From: Fremontodendron californicum
Taxonomy: Eukaryota > Streptophyta > Magnoliopsida > Malvales > Malvaceae
DNA: 64,000 bases
NCBI GenBank assembly: GCA_030761205.1
Contig: JAULJL010000039.1
Span: 9,000,001 to 9,064,000 of the forward strand
Direction: 5' to 3'
Of the stretch, positions 1-8,645 are shown piece by piece. Below the pieces are notes generated by a model that saw only the letters and a list, made by a program, of their open reading frames with translations, searched no databases and was not told where the DNA came from. A program made the translations under genes and the position numbers. The first letter of the stretch is position 1. Each line of letters opens with the position of its first letter.

Positions 1-1
1 A

Positions 2-1009
2 GCAAAGGAATGGCTCTACTATCTACCATACGGGACCATCACTACATGGAATGATTTGAAGAAAGCATTCTTGGAAAGGTATTTCCCAGCATCTAAGGCT
101 GCCAACATTAGGAAAGAGATATGTGGGATTCGGCAATACAACGGAGAGTCCTTATATGAATATTGGGAGAGGTTCAAGAAACTTTGTGCATCATGTCCAC
201 ACCATCAGATAAGTGAACAATTTCTCATCCAATACTTCTATGAAGGTCTCATGCCCATGGGGAGAAGTATGATAGATGCCGCTAGTGGGGGAGCTCTAGT
301 TGATAAGACTCCCGGGGCTGCTAGAACATTAATCTCCAACATGGCAGCCAATTCTCAACAGTTCTCAATGAGACAAGATCCACCACCACAACCCAAGAGA
401 GTTAATGAGGTAAGTATATCATCCCTTGAACAAAAATTTGATAAACTGACTTCTCTTGTTCAACAATTGGCTGTAGGTAATATACAACAAATAAAGGCTT
501 GTGGCATATGTTCAAACATAGGGCACCAAATTGATATGTGTCCAACACTTCAAGAGGACACCAATGAACATGTGAATGCCATGGGTGGATTTCAGAACCA
601 ATCAAGGAAATATGATCCCTACTCAAACACTTACAATCCAGGATGGAGGGATCATCCAAACTTCAATTATGGAGGGAACCAATCACAAACTATTCCTCCA
701 CCATTTGACAACAGGCCACCGGGTTTTCAGCAAAGAGTGCAACAACCATACCAAACCCGACAACAACTGCCACCCACCCAAAATTCAGGTACTTCTCTTG
801 AAGATCTTGTTAAAGCTCTTTCTACTAATACAATTCAATTTCAACAGGAAACAAAGACAAGTATTCGAAATTTGGAGACTCAAATAGGGCAATTGGCAAC
901 AACCATGAGTCAAATGCAAGCAAGGCATTCTGGGAAATTACCTTCCCAAACCATAGTGAATCCAAGAGAGAATGCCAATGCTATAACTTTAAGAGTGGGA
1001 AACAGCTAG
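2..1009 (+). CDS. gag: Gag polyprotein, Athila type (5' partial, 3' frameshift)
   Basis: The reading frame is open from base 2, so the protein starts outside the window. It begins in the capsid-like retrotransposon gag domain (W-x-D-L-x-x-A-F-L-x-R-Y-F near the start). A CCHC zinc knuckle (CGICSNIGHQIDMC) lies at about bases 500-543, and a Gln/Pro/Asn-rich tail follows. Gag packages the element RNA into virus-like particles and should continue into protease. Near base 991, at a Leu-Arg-Ser-Gly-Lys motif common before Athila protease, a one-base deletion shifts the frame and gives the TAG at 1007-1009; the conserved sequence resumes one frame over. The call is firm; the product would be a truncated Gag. 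Confidence 0.85.
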   Translation, partial: AKEWLYYLPYGTITTWNDLKKAFLERYFPASKAANIRKEICGIRQYNGESLYEYWERFKKLCASCPHHQISEQFLIQYFYEGLMPMGRSMIDAASGGALVDKTPGAARTLISNMAANSQQFSMRQDPPPQPKRVNEVSISSLEQKFDKLTSLVQQLAVGNIQQIKACGICSNIGHQIDMCPTLQEDTNEHVNAMGGFQNQSRKYDPYSNTYNPGWRDHPNFNYGGNQSQTIPPPFDNRPPGFQQRVQQPYQTRQQLPPTQNSGTSLEDLVKALSTNTIQFQQETKTSIRNLETQIGQLATTMSQMQARHSGKLPSQTIVNPRENANAITLRVGNS

Positions 1010-2799
1010 AGACACCACAAAATGATAGTGCTCAAGGGGAGAACAATACCATGGCATCCTCTTCACATCCCAACGAGCCACTAAAAAAGGAAATTCCTAA
1101 ACCATCCTTTCCTTCTTATATAACTCCTCCACCTTTTCCTAGCAGGTTAGCAAAGTCCAAGAAGGAGGAGCAAGAGAAGGAAATTTTGGAAACCTTCCGG
1201 AAAGTAGAGGTGAACATTCCTTTACTAGATGCTATCAAGCAAGTGCCAAGATATGCCAAGTTCCTAAAAGAGTTGTGCACATCTAAACGGAAGTTGAAAT
1301 GGAATGAAAAGGTAAGTGTGGGGGAGAATGTGTCAGCTGTTCTTCAAAAGAAACTCCCACCTAAATGCAAGGATCCAGGTATGTTTACCATTCCTTGTAA
1401 GATAGGCAACACCAGGTTTGAGCGTGCTATGCTAGATCTAGGGGCATCTATTAATGTCATGCCATATTCAATTTATGCTTCATTGAATCTATGACCATTA
1501 GAGGAAACCGGTGTTATAATACAACTTGCTGACCGTTCTAACACTTATCCAAGAGGAGTTGTAGAAGACGTTATTGTACAGGTTAATGAATTGGTTTTTC
1601 CCGCTGACTTTTATGTTATTGAGATGGAAGATGAGATGTCTTCTAATCCCACATCTATTCTATTAGGGAGACCATTCTTGAAAACAGCAAGAACTAACAT
1701 AGATGTACATGATGGCACTTTAACTATGGAATTTGATGGTGAAATAATTCGCTTTAACATTTTTGAGGCCATGAGATATCCTAGTGATGTGCATTCTGTT
1801 TTTAATATTGATATAATTGACTCACTAGTGCAGCAAGCTTATGAGCTAGATGGTGAAGATAGTGTGGAGATAGTCCTTAGCAAACATCTCGGAATGTGGA
1901 ATGCTAAAGGGGAACTAGCCTTGAGTAACCATGTGGAAGGGGCACTAGAATCTTTACACTCACTGCCACCTAAAGATGCAAGGTTTGATGTTTCATTTAT
2001 TGATTTGCAATTATGTAATGAGAAACTTCTACCTTCCATTTTGCAGGCACCAACTTTAGAGTTGAAACCACTACCGAACCACTTGAAATATGTGTTCTTA
2101 GGTGAAAAGGACACACTACCTGTCATCATTACCAAAGAGCTCACACCTTTGCAAGAAGAACGACTTATCCGGGTGCTTAGAGAGCATAAAACAGCAATTG
2201 GTTGGACAATTGCCGATATCAAGGGAATAAGCCCATCCATGTGCATGCACCGGATTTTGTTAGAGGAGGGGTCCAAACCAACAAGAGAAGCACAAAGAAG
2301 ATTGAACCCTCCTATGATGGAGGTTGTGAAAAAAGAGATACTGAAGCTCCTAGATGTTGGAGTGATCTATCCTATCTCGGATAGCAAATGGGTGAGCCCA
2401 GTCCAAGTGGTTCCAAAGAAATCAGGTGTAACGGTGGTAACAAATAATGAGAATGAACTTGTTCCTACTAGGATTCAAACAGGATGGCGAGTTTGTATTG
2501 ATTATCGTAAACTTAATTCCACAACTCGCAAAGACCACTTTCCTTTACCTTTTATTGATCAAATGCTTGAAAGGTTAGCTGGCCATTCTCATTATTGTTT
2601 TCTTGATGGTTTTTCAGGTTATAATCAGATAGCCATTGCTCCGGAGGACCAAGAGAAAACAACATTCACATGTCCATTTGGTACTTTTGCATACCGGCGT
2701 ATGCCATTTGGTCTTTGTAATGCACCAGCTACATTCCAAAGGTGTATGGTTAGCATATTTTCAGATTATGTAGAGAACATCATAGAAGTGTTTATGGAT
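992..2799 (+). pseudogene. pol: Pol part 1: aspartic protease and N-terminal reverse transcriptase, with in-frame stop
   Basis: The frame resumes after the gag frameshift. The retropepsin active site DLGAS is at 1435-1449. A TGA at 1492-1494 interrupts the protease, but the same frame continues at once with the rest of the domain, including an I-L-L-G-R-P-F-L motif near 1660. Reverse transcriptase follows: VSPVQVVPKKSG, a W-R-V-C-I-D-Y-R-K-L-N motif near 2490, F-L-D-G-F-S-G-Y-N-Q near 2605 and R-M-P-F-G-L-C-N-A-P-A-T-F near 2700. A single inserted base near 2800 splits the catalytic FMDD motif, which reads FMD-R-F-stop. The piece encodes maturation and cDNA-synthesis functions that are no longer intact. 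Confidence 0.85.
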
Positions 2800-4500
2800 A
2801 GATTTTAGTGTCTATGGTGATTCTTTTGATAGATGTCTAGAGAACCTTACACTTGTACTTGAAAGATGCATGGAAACTAACCTTGTTTTGAATTGGGAAA
2901 AATGTCACTTTATGGTAGAACAAGGAATAGTTTTGGGCCATGTTATTTCTTCTAGAGGGATAGAGGTTGATAAGTCTAAAATAGATATTATGCATTCTTT
3001 ACCACCTCCCACAAATGTGAGAGAGGTTCGTTCTTTTCTTGGACATGCAGGTTTCTATAGGAGATTTATCAAAGACTTCTCAAAGATCACATTACCTCTT
3101 TGCAAGCTACTACAAAAAGATGTGGTTTTCCATTTTGATGACAAATGCAAAGAGGCGTTTGAAACATTGAAGGGACTCTTGACATCAGCTCCTATCATCC
3201 AACCACCAGATTGGAATGTACCTTTTGAAATCATGTGTGATGCTAGTGACTATGCCATTGGAGCTGTTTTGGGCCAACGGGTTGGCAAAGCCTCACATGC
3301 CATTTATTATGCCTCCCGAACTCTTAATGATGCTCAATTGAACTATTCCACTACTGAAAAAGAACTTTTGGCTGTTGTATTTGCTTTAGAAAAATTTCGA
3401 TCTTATTTAATTGGTACTAAAGTAATTGTATATTCTGACCATGCAGCCCTTAAGTACTTACTCACTAAGAAGGAAGCCAAACCAAGGTTGATTAGATGGA
3501 TACTTCTCTTACAAGAGTTTGATTTGGAGATAAAAGATAAGAGAGGTAGTGACAACCTGGTTGCGGACCATCTTAGCCGTTTAGTTCATGAAGAGGATGC
3601 ACTACCCTTGAATGAGAACTTTTCGGATGAGCAACTTCTTTTTATAAGTACAACAACTCCTTGGTATGCCGATATTATTAATTACTTGGTTACCAAGAAG
3701 TTGCCACAAGAGTTGACACAAGCTCAAATAAATAAGATCAAGAGTGATGCCAAATATTACATATGGGATGATCCTTACCTTTGGAAGCATTGCTCCGATC
3801 AGATTATAAGAAGGTGTGTACTCGAATCTGAATTTCAATCTATTCTCACCTTTTGTCACTCTTATGCATGTGGAGGACACTTTGGATCCAAAATAACAGC
3901 CATGAAAGTTCTTGATTCTGGATTTAATTGGCCTACTATATTCAAAGATGCATACCTCTTTTGCAAGTCATGTGATCGTTGCCAAAGAACAGGTAGCTTA
4001 GGTGCTAGAAATCAAATGCCTCAAACTCCAATACTTATTGTTGAAATTTTTGATGTATGGGGCATGGATTTCATGGGACCTTTTCCTTCTTCTTTTGGTA
4101 ATCTTTATATTTTACTTGCCGTTGATTATGTTTCAAAGTGGGTGGAAGCAAAATCCACTAGGACTAATGACTCTAAAGTGGTTTCAGATTTTGTCAAGAC
4201 TAACATCTTTGCTAGGTTTGGAACGCCAAAGGCCATAATCAGCGATAGAGGTACTCACTTTTGCAATAGGACTATGGAAACACTTTTGAGGAAGTATAAC
4301 ATCACACACAAGGTCTCCACCTCATATCATCCTCAAACTAGTGGGCAAGCTGAAGTGTCAAACCGAGAAGTTAAGTCCATCCTTGAAAAGACAGTTAATC
4401 CAAATAGGAAGGATTGGAGTTCACGACTTGATGATGCACTTTGGGCTTATAGGACAGCATATAAGACACCCATTGGTATGTCTCCTTATGACTTGTTTAT
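2800..4500 (+). pseudogene. pol: Pol part 2: C-terminal reverse transcriptase, RNase H and integrase core
   Basis: After the frameshift in the polymerase motif the frame continues with the RT thumb and connection, then RNase H with CDASD (about 3235), TEKE (about 3357), SDHA (about 3436) and a D-N-L-V-A-D-H-L-S-R end. The integrase zinc-binding region has H and C residues at 3852-3990 (ending CKSCDRCQ). The catalytic core has Asp in GMDFMGP (about 4060), Asp in ISDRG (about 4240) and Glu in GQAEVSNRE (about 4350). One base appears lost near 4500, after the S-P-Y motif, so the last part lies in another frame. All catalytic residues visible here are kept, which suggests inactivation by recent indels. 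Confidence 0.85.
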
Positions 4501-4956
4501 GGTAAGCCTTGTCATCTTCCGGTTGAATTGGAACATAAATCATATTGGGCTATCAAACAATGCAACATGGAGATGGATGAGACAGGAAAGAAAAGAAAAC
4601 TTGACCTACAAGAATTAGAGGAGATAAGGAATGATGCCTATCAAAATTCTAGGATTTACAAGGAAAAGACTAAGGCATTCCATGACAAGACGATATCAAG
4701 AAAGGAATTTGTTGTTGGACAAAAAGTTCTTCTCTTCCATTCACGCCTTAAGTTATTTCCAGGTAAGTTACGTTCTCGTTGGGTTGGACCTTTTGTTATT
4801 ACTAATGTATTTACTCATGGTGCAGTTGAAATCCAAAGCCCAAAAACAGATAAAGCATTCAAAGTGAATGGTCATAGATTGAAGCCTTACTATGAGAACT
4901 TTCCAATACAAGATGTGGAGGAGTTTCCACTTTTTGAGCCAAATTATGTTGAATAA
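4501..4956 (+). pseudogene. pol: Pol part 3: integrase C-terminal domain
   Basis: In the third frame the sequence continues from the region that normally reads L-P-V-E-L-E-H-K-x-Y-W-A, through a helical R-x-x-A-Y-x-N-S segment, to a GPF/Y-type module (R-W-V-G-P-F-V-I) near 4780 and the K-V-N-G-H-R-L-K-P-Y-Y end. It stops with TAA at 4954-4956. This is the DNA-binding C-terminal domain of a gypsy integrase and marks the end of pol. It has no start codon of its own and was once the continuous tail of the polyprotein. Confidence 0.8.
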
Positions 4957-6530
4957 TAATGGCATGGGTCTAAGTCAGGCTGAGGACAATAAACCAAGCG
5001 CTTCTTGGGAGGCAACCCAAAAGGACGGAGAGCATCTATTATATCAGATTTGCATATTCCTTACTCTCCATCATTCTATCTTTTATTGTTTTCTTTTCTT
5101 TTCTTTTCTTTTGTTTAATAGTTCTTTTCTCTTACATATAATAGCATTACATTGAGGACAATGTAAAAATTATGTGTGGGGGGGAAGAATTTAGGATTTT
5201 ATTTAGAGTGTTTTGTTTTTGAGTTTTTTTTATGTTGTTTTTAGTGTGTTTTAGTTACTTTCAATACTATGATGAGATATGAATTGCATAAGTCTAAAAC
5301 AGATTTATTAGTGAGAAGATTTTCATGAGAATTGAGCTTGATATCAACCTTTTTATAAGCCAATGTTAATATGATATGTTGATTGAGAAAGAAGCATGTT
5401 TAGACTTAATCTGACTTGTATAATCATCCTTGTGAGTTTTTGAGCCTATAATGATTGATGCATTATACAAATCAATCTAATTTCTTTCTTGAGTGCTCTT
5501 ATGATTACATGATTCTCTAGAACTTGCTTTAGACCTTGTTGAGACTATATTGATGCATGTGACAACATGAATATGATAGAGGCATTAGGATTTTTAGCCA
5601 GGGCCAAACAGCTATCCCTTATTGATGTTCCAAGAGAACACACCCTTAGTGAACCAATTTGAGCCTACATTGAATATGCTATCTCTTTGGTAACCATAAC
5701 TTGTCCCAAACCTAAATATACTTATTTATATCTTTACCTTTGTTCCAAAGATGAATTAGCATGTTTTGAGACAAATTGCAAAGACAAGGAAGATCTATTG
5801 AAAATTTGGGTTAGAAACAAGAAATAAGTGTGGGGGGGAAAGAAAAGAAAAGTCAAGAGAAAAAGAAATGGAATACTGGCAAATACATTCCTATGTAAAA
5901 AAAAAAATGAATCATCTCTTGAATTTGTGGAAAAAGAAAAAGATGTTACAAAGTTGTTTAGAATGAAGAAAAGGCCCAACATGAATATTCGGCCTAGGTG
6001 ACTATGTACTTGTAAAGTGTTTTGAGAAGTTTCTTTGTATGATCTTATTATGTCTCTAAACTTTATGAACTCTTTGGAACCCTTGTGATATCTTTATCCT
6101 TTTGTTCTTCAACCACATTACAAACCCCTTGGCCCCATTACAACCATGATTAAAGACCTCTTGATTCATGAAGTTGTATGATCTAAATAGTGGAGAATAG
6201 GTGGACAAGCAAGAATATGGCAGAACTGTTTTCATGAGATTGATTGAGTGTAAACACTTCACCACTACTTTAAAGAGTGAAAATCATGAGGGTATCCTAT
6301 GTGAGAAGTTAAGATTAAATTTAAACATGCACTATTTTGATTGAGATATGTTATGTTAATTTTAGCTTAACTCAAACCATTTACTATCAAGCATGATTTT
6401 TTTGTGAAACTCTTTAAGCTATTGATTAGTTTATAAGACTTGTTCAATGATTGTCTCTAATTTGTATTGAAAGAGGATTAGATTAGGTTTTATTATTTTG
6501 TCGCTATTTGATTTTGCTCGAGGACTAGAT
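4957..6530 (+). other. Ordinary Athila-type 3' untranslated region, first block
   Basis: I see no coding sequence here. It starts with the GCTTCTTGGGAGGCAACCCA tract typical just after Athila pol. It contains two G7 tracts with the look of polypurine tracts (5178-5184 and 5832-5838) and ends with GCTCGAGGACTAG at about 6516-6529. In Athila-type elements that last motif is normally followed within a few bases by a TGTGGGGG polypurine tract and the LTR. Here instead the sequence changes to unrelated DNA that carries the two extra ORFs. The short minus-strand ORFs in this block look like chance. Confidence 0.6.
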
Positions 6531-6637
6531 GTAAATATAATTTTTATTTTATTTTTTTAACCCCGGTTAAATGGCGGATAACGGTACTCCGTGATTATTT
6601 AAGTCGGTTCCATCAGCTACCCACAAAACTGATATTG

Positions 6638-6682
6638 TATATAAATTTCTCTTTCAATTTCTCTTTCATTTTTTTTTTCAAG
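6638..6682 (+). promoter_or_regulatory. TATA-like and pyrimidine-rich/AG site ahead of the zinc-finger ORF
   Basis: TATATAAAT at about 6638-6646 is followed by a long C/T tract ending in CAAG at 6679-6682, 97 bases before the first in-frame ATG. It could be a TATA box with a pyrimidine-rich leader, or a 3' splice site that makes the downstream ORF accessible from a spliced retrotransposon RNA, as for env-like ORFs. An out-of-frame ATG at 6687 opens a 19-codon uORF. Both readings are inference from short motifs. Confidence 0.3.
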
Positions 6683-6778
6683 ATAGATGATATTCTCACA
6701 AGATTGCAGAAACGATTTCCTCCTTTTCCTCGAAATATTTTACTGAAGCTTTACCAAGTTCGATTTAAAAGATTAAGA

Positions 6779-7219
6779 ATGCTTATGCACAAAGGGATTC
6801 CTGAAGACATACGTTGGATAATTGAAGCCAAGGTACGTGAAGATGAATATCTTCCTGTTTTGCATTTACCAAGTACAGGTAGAAGCACTTTTGCAAAGAA
6901 GAGACGAGCAAAGCACATGAGTTCAAATTGCCACAAATGTGCACGATGGACGTGTAACGGTAAATGTCGTTCTATTGGGATTTCGTCCTCTAATCGAGAT
7001 GATAAAATTGAATTCATTAAGGATGGACTGAGTAAGGAGAATTTGGGTAATATCCAACTTTCTCTTGAGACGCATCCTAGTGGAGACGTACAAAGAGAAA
7101 TTCTTGATTTATGGCCGCAATTCCAAAGGGAATGGCAACATCTTGGGAATCTGATGTTAAAAGACCCTGTTTGCCAGCTTGTAAGAAAACTGGATGGGAA
7201 GCATATCCTCGACTCATAG
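6779..7219 (+). CDS. Carlavirus NABP-like (Carla_C4-type) cysteine-rich zinc-finger protein
   Basis: The predicted product is 146 residues from the ATG at 6779; the frame is open further upstream to about 6635 but has no ATG there. Residues 34-45 form a basic motif (GRSTFAKKRRAK), followed by four cysteines at 51, 54, 59 and 63 (CHKC ... CNGKC), an S-I-G-I-S segment and F-I-K-D-G at 79-83. This order, basic GRS-x-Y/F-A-R-R-R-R-A-like stretch, C-x2-C ... C-x3/4-C, then G-I-S and F-I-x-x-G, is what I recognise from the cysteine-rich nucleic-acid-binding protein of carlaviruses. Known members bind nucleic acid, enter the nucleus and affect silencing or host transcription. The cysteine spacing in the middle is shorter than in the viruses, and a C-terminal half of about 60 residues is unrecognised. 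It has no transmembrane segment, so it is not an env. It sits 364 bases upstream of the LOG ORF inside element A. The ORF is intact; function is inference. Confidence 0.6.
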   Translation: MLMHKGIPEDIRWIIEAKVREDEYLPVLHLPSTGRSTFAKKRRAKHMSSNCHKCARWTCNGKCRSIGISSSNRDDKIEFIKDGLSKENLGNIQLSLETHPSGDVQREILDLWPQFQREWQHLGNLMLKDPVCQLVRKLDGKHILDS

Positions 7220-7554
7220 AAGGCGTTTAAGCCGTTTCTGGACGTAAAACCAGAGGAAGATGTGAGCCACAATCACAACTACAATAAATGACTTCTCAGC
7301 TTTTGGTTTGATTTGCAATAACTTCATTTCGGTTTAATTTACGTGTTGTTCGATTTGTGTAATTATTCTCGTTTTTTTTTTTGCATTGGTCTTTTACGGT
7401 TGATTTTTCTTCTCTTTTTGATTTTCTTCCTGAAATCACGCAAAAATCTTTTGTTAGGTTAACATTTTCTTCTGACAGGTCAAATACACTTTCGGCGACA
7501 TTATTACTCTTGTCTGATTCACTACTCAGTCCTCTATATATTACACCATGTACT

Positions 7555-7567
7555 CATTCTCTTTCAG
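7555..7567 (+). promoter_or_regulatory. 3' splice-acceptor-like site before the LOG ORF
   Basis: A C/T-rich stretch ending in TTTCAG at 7567 lies 16 bases before the LOG ATG. It matches a plant 3' splice site and would allow LOG to be translated first from a spliced RNA driven by the element's LTR. A TATATA at about 7535 is a competing reading, but is too close to the ATG for a normal leader. RNA evidence is absent. Confidence 0.3.
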
Positions 7568-7583
7568 GCACTCGAAAAAAAAA

Positions 7584-8231
7584 ATGGAAAGTACTTCGTC
7601 CCAGCGCATTGAAAAAATTTGTGTCTTTGGAGGTGCTTATCCAGGGAAAAATAAAATATTAGCTGATGAAGCCATAAGAGTTGGAGTAATACTTGCCCAA
7701 CAAAAGATCCAGTTGATTTATGGAGGCGGTAGTACGGGTTTAATGGGAGCAGTCGCTACAGCAGCATACGCCGGAGGAAGTCCAGTTCTAGGAATCGTGC
7801 CAAAACTATTCACAGGTTTTTGTGGACCTACCGTGGGTAAGGAAATACAAGTCTGGAGTATCCCTGAACGGATGACAATCATGTACCATTGTGCCGATGC
7901 ATTCATTGCTTTACCAGGAGGTATGGGTACATTGGAAGAAATAGCTTGCGTGGCTTCTTGGTCATCTTTGGTCACAAAAAAGAAACTCATTGGTTTGCTT
8001 AATATTAATGGTTATTTTAGTAATTTGCTTTCATATTTAGATAATGCTGTGGAAAATGGATTCATGTTTTCAGAGGCAAGGAGAACCATAATTTCTTCTA
8101 CAACCATTGAAGATTTACTCAAAAAGCTCCAAGCTTATGAGTATTTACCTGCTACGGTTGTTTCGCAAACGCTCGGAAAAAGAAAAAGAGATATAGACAA
8201 ACAAGGAGTGGATTGCACTTTGTCTTTGTGA
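7584..8231 (+). CDS. LOG: LOG-type cytokinin riboside 5'-monophosphate phosphoribohydrolase (intronless)
   Basis: The product is 215 residues, the usual length of plant LOG enzymes, which release active free-base cytokinin from its riboside monophosphate. The Rossmann-like fold signatures are in order: an F-G-G-A-Y-P-G loop (residues 15-21, where most LOGs have FCGSSSG), GGGSTGLMG (47-55), IVPK, Arg96, and ADAFIALPGGMGTLEE (104-119) with the PGG-x-GT-x-x-E catalytic motif ending at Glu119. G-L-L-N-I-N-G-Y and A-R-R follow. The C-terminus carries an added basic GKRKR stretch that could act as a nuclear signal. An upstream in-frame ATG at 7548 would add 12 residues; I prefer 7584 because the protein then begins like known LOGs and a CTCTTTCAG acceptor-like site ends at 7567. 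Plant LOG genes normally have several introns; this copy has none, suggesting capture through RNA. It lies inside element A between pol and the 3' LTR. Confidence 0.85.
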   Translation: MESTSSQRIEKICVFGGAYPGKNKILADEAIRVGVILAQQKIQLIYGGGSTGLMGAVATAAYAGGSPVLGIVPKLFTGFCGPTVGKEIQVWSIPERMTIMYHCADAFIALPGGMGTLEEIACVASWSSLVTKKKLIGLLNINGYFSNLLSYLDNAVENGFMFSEARRTIISSTTIEDLLKKLQAYEYLPATVVSQTLGKRKRDIDKQGVDCTLSL

Positions 8232-8377
8232 CATTATCTAACATTTTGTTTGTTGTGTCTCAGTTATAATAAGTGGTTAGCAACCTCTGCAGGTAATATC
8301 TCCTAAATTCTACCTTTAAAATTTGACATTGGGGACAATGTCATATTTTAGTAGGGGGTAAGGGACATATTTTGCTA

Positions 8378-8382
<5 letters not shown>

Positions 8383-8409
<27 letters not shown>
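8383..8409 (+). repeat. 27-base A run downstream of LOG
   Basis: An uninterrupted run of about 27 A lies 150 bases after the LOG stop codon. It may be a relic of a poly(A) tail from an RNA-mediated insertion, or simple slippage, since A-rich interruptions recur at 8505-8546. Confidence 0.6.
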
Positions 8410-8645
8410 TTGTTGTGTTTTAAGCCATTTAGAAGTATTCATTCTGAACAAGGTCTGAGTAAGGGAGACTTGAGACATATCTTGTCAGTTTGATTTAATC
8501 TTTTCAAAAAAAACAAAAAAACAAAAAAACAAAAAAAACAAAAAAATTTGTTGTGTTTTAAGCCATTTAGAAGTATTCATTCTGAACAAGGTCTGAGTAA
8601 GGGAGACTTGAGACATACCTTATCAGTTTGATTTAATCTTTTCAA
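8410..8645 (+). repeat. Tandem duplication, about 96 bp unit at 138 bp spacing, separated by A-rich tracts
   Basis: The block from TTGTTGTGTTTTAAGCC through TTTAATCTTTTCA occurs at 8410-8506 and again at 8548-8645, nearly identical, with a (CAAAAAAA)n spacer between. It is a local duplication inside the 3' UTR of element A. Confidence 0.85.

Noticed and set aside
1839..2276. 145-codon minus-strand ORF over protease/RT of element A
   Set aside because: Antisense shadow of pol without any domain.
6635..7219. An env-like third ORF for element A
   Set aside because: The position fits, but there is no signal peptide, transmembrane helix or coiled coil; motifs are those of a basic cysteine-rich protein.
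6751..7272. 173-codon minus-strand ORF antisense to the zinc-finger ORF
   Set aside because: It shows no recognisable motifs, while the plus strand has the ordered basic/cysteine motifs.
7718..7990. 90-codon minus-strand ORF inside LOG
   Set aside because: Shadow of the conserved LOG reading frame.
7584..8231. LOG as bacterial contamination
   Set aside because: It is embedded in continuous plant retrotransposon sequence, and its motifs are of plant LOG type.
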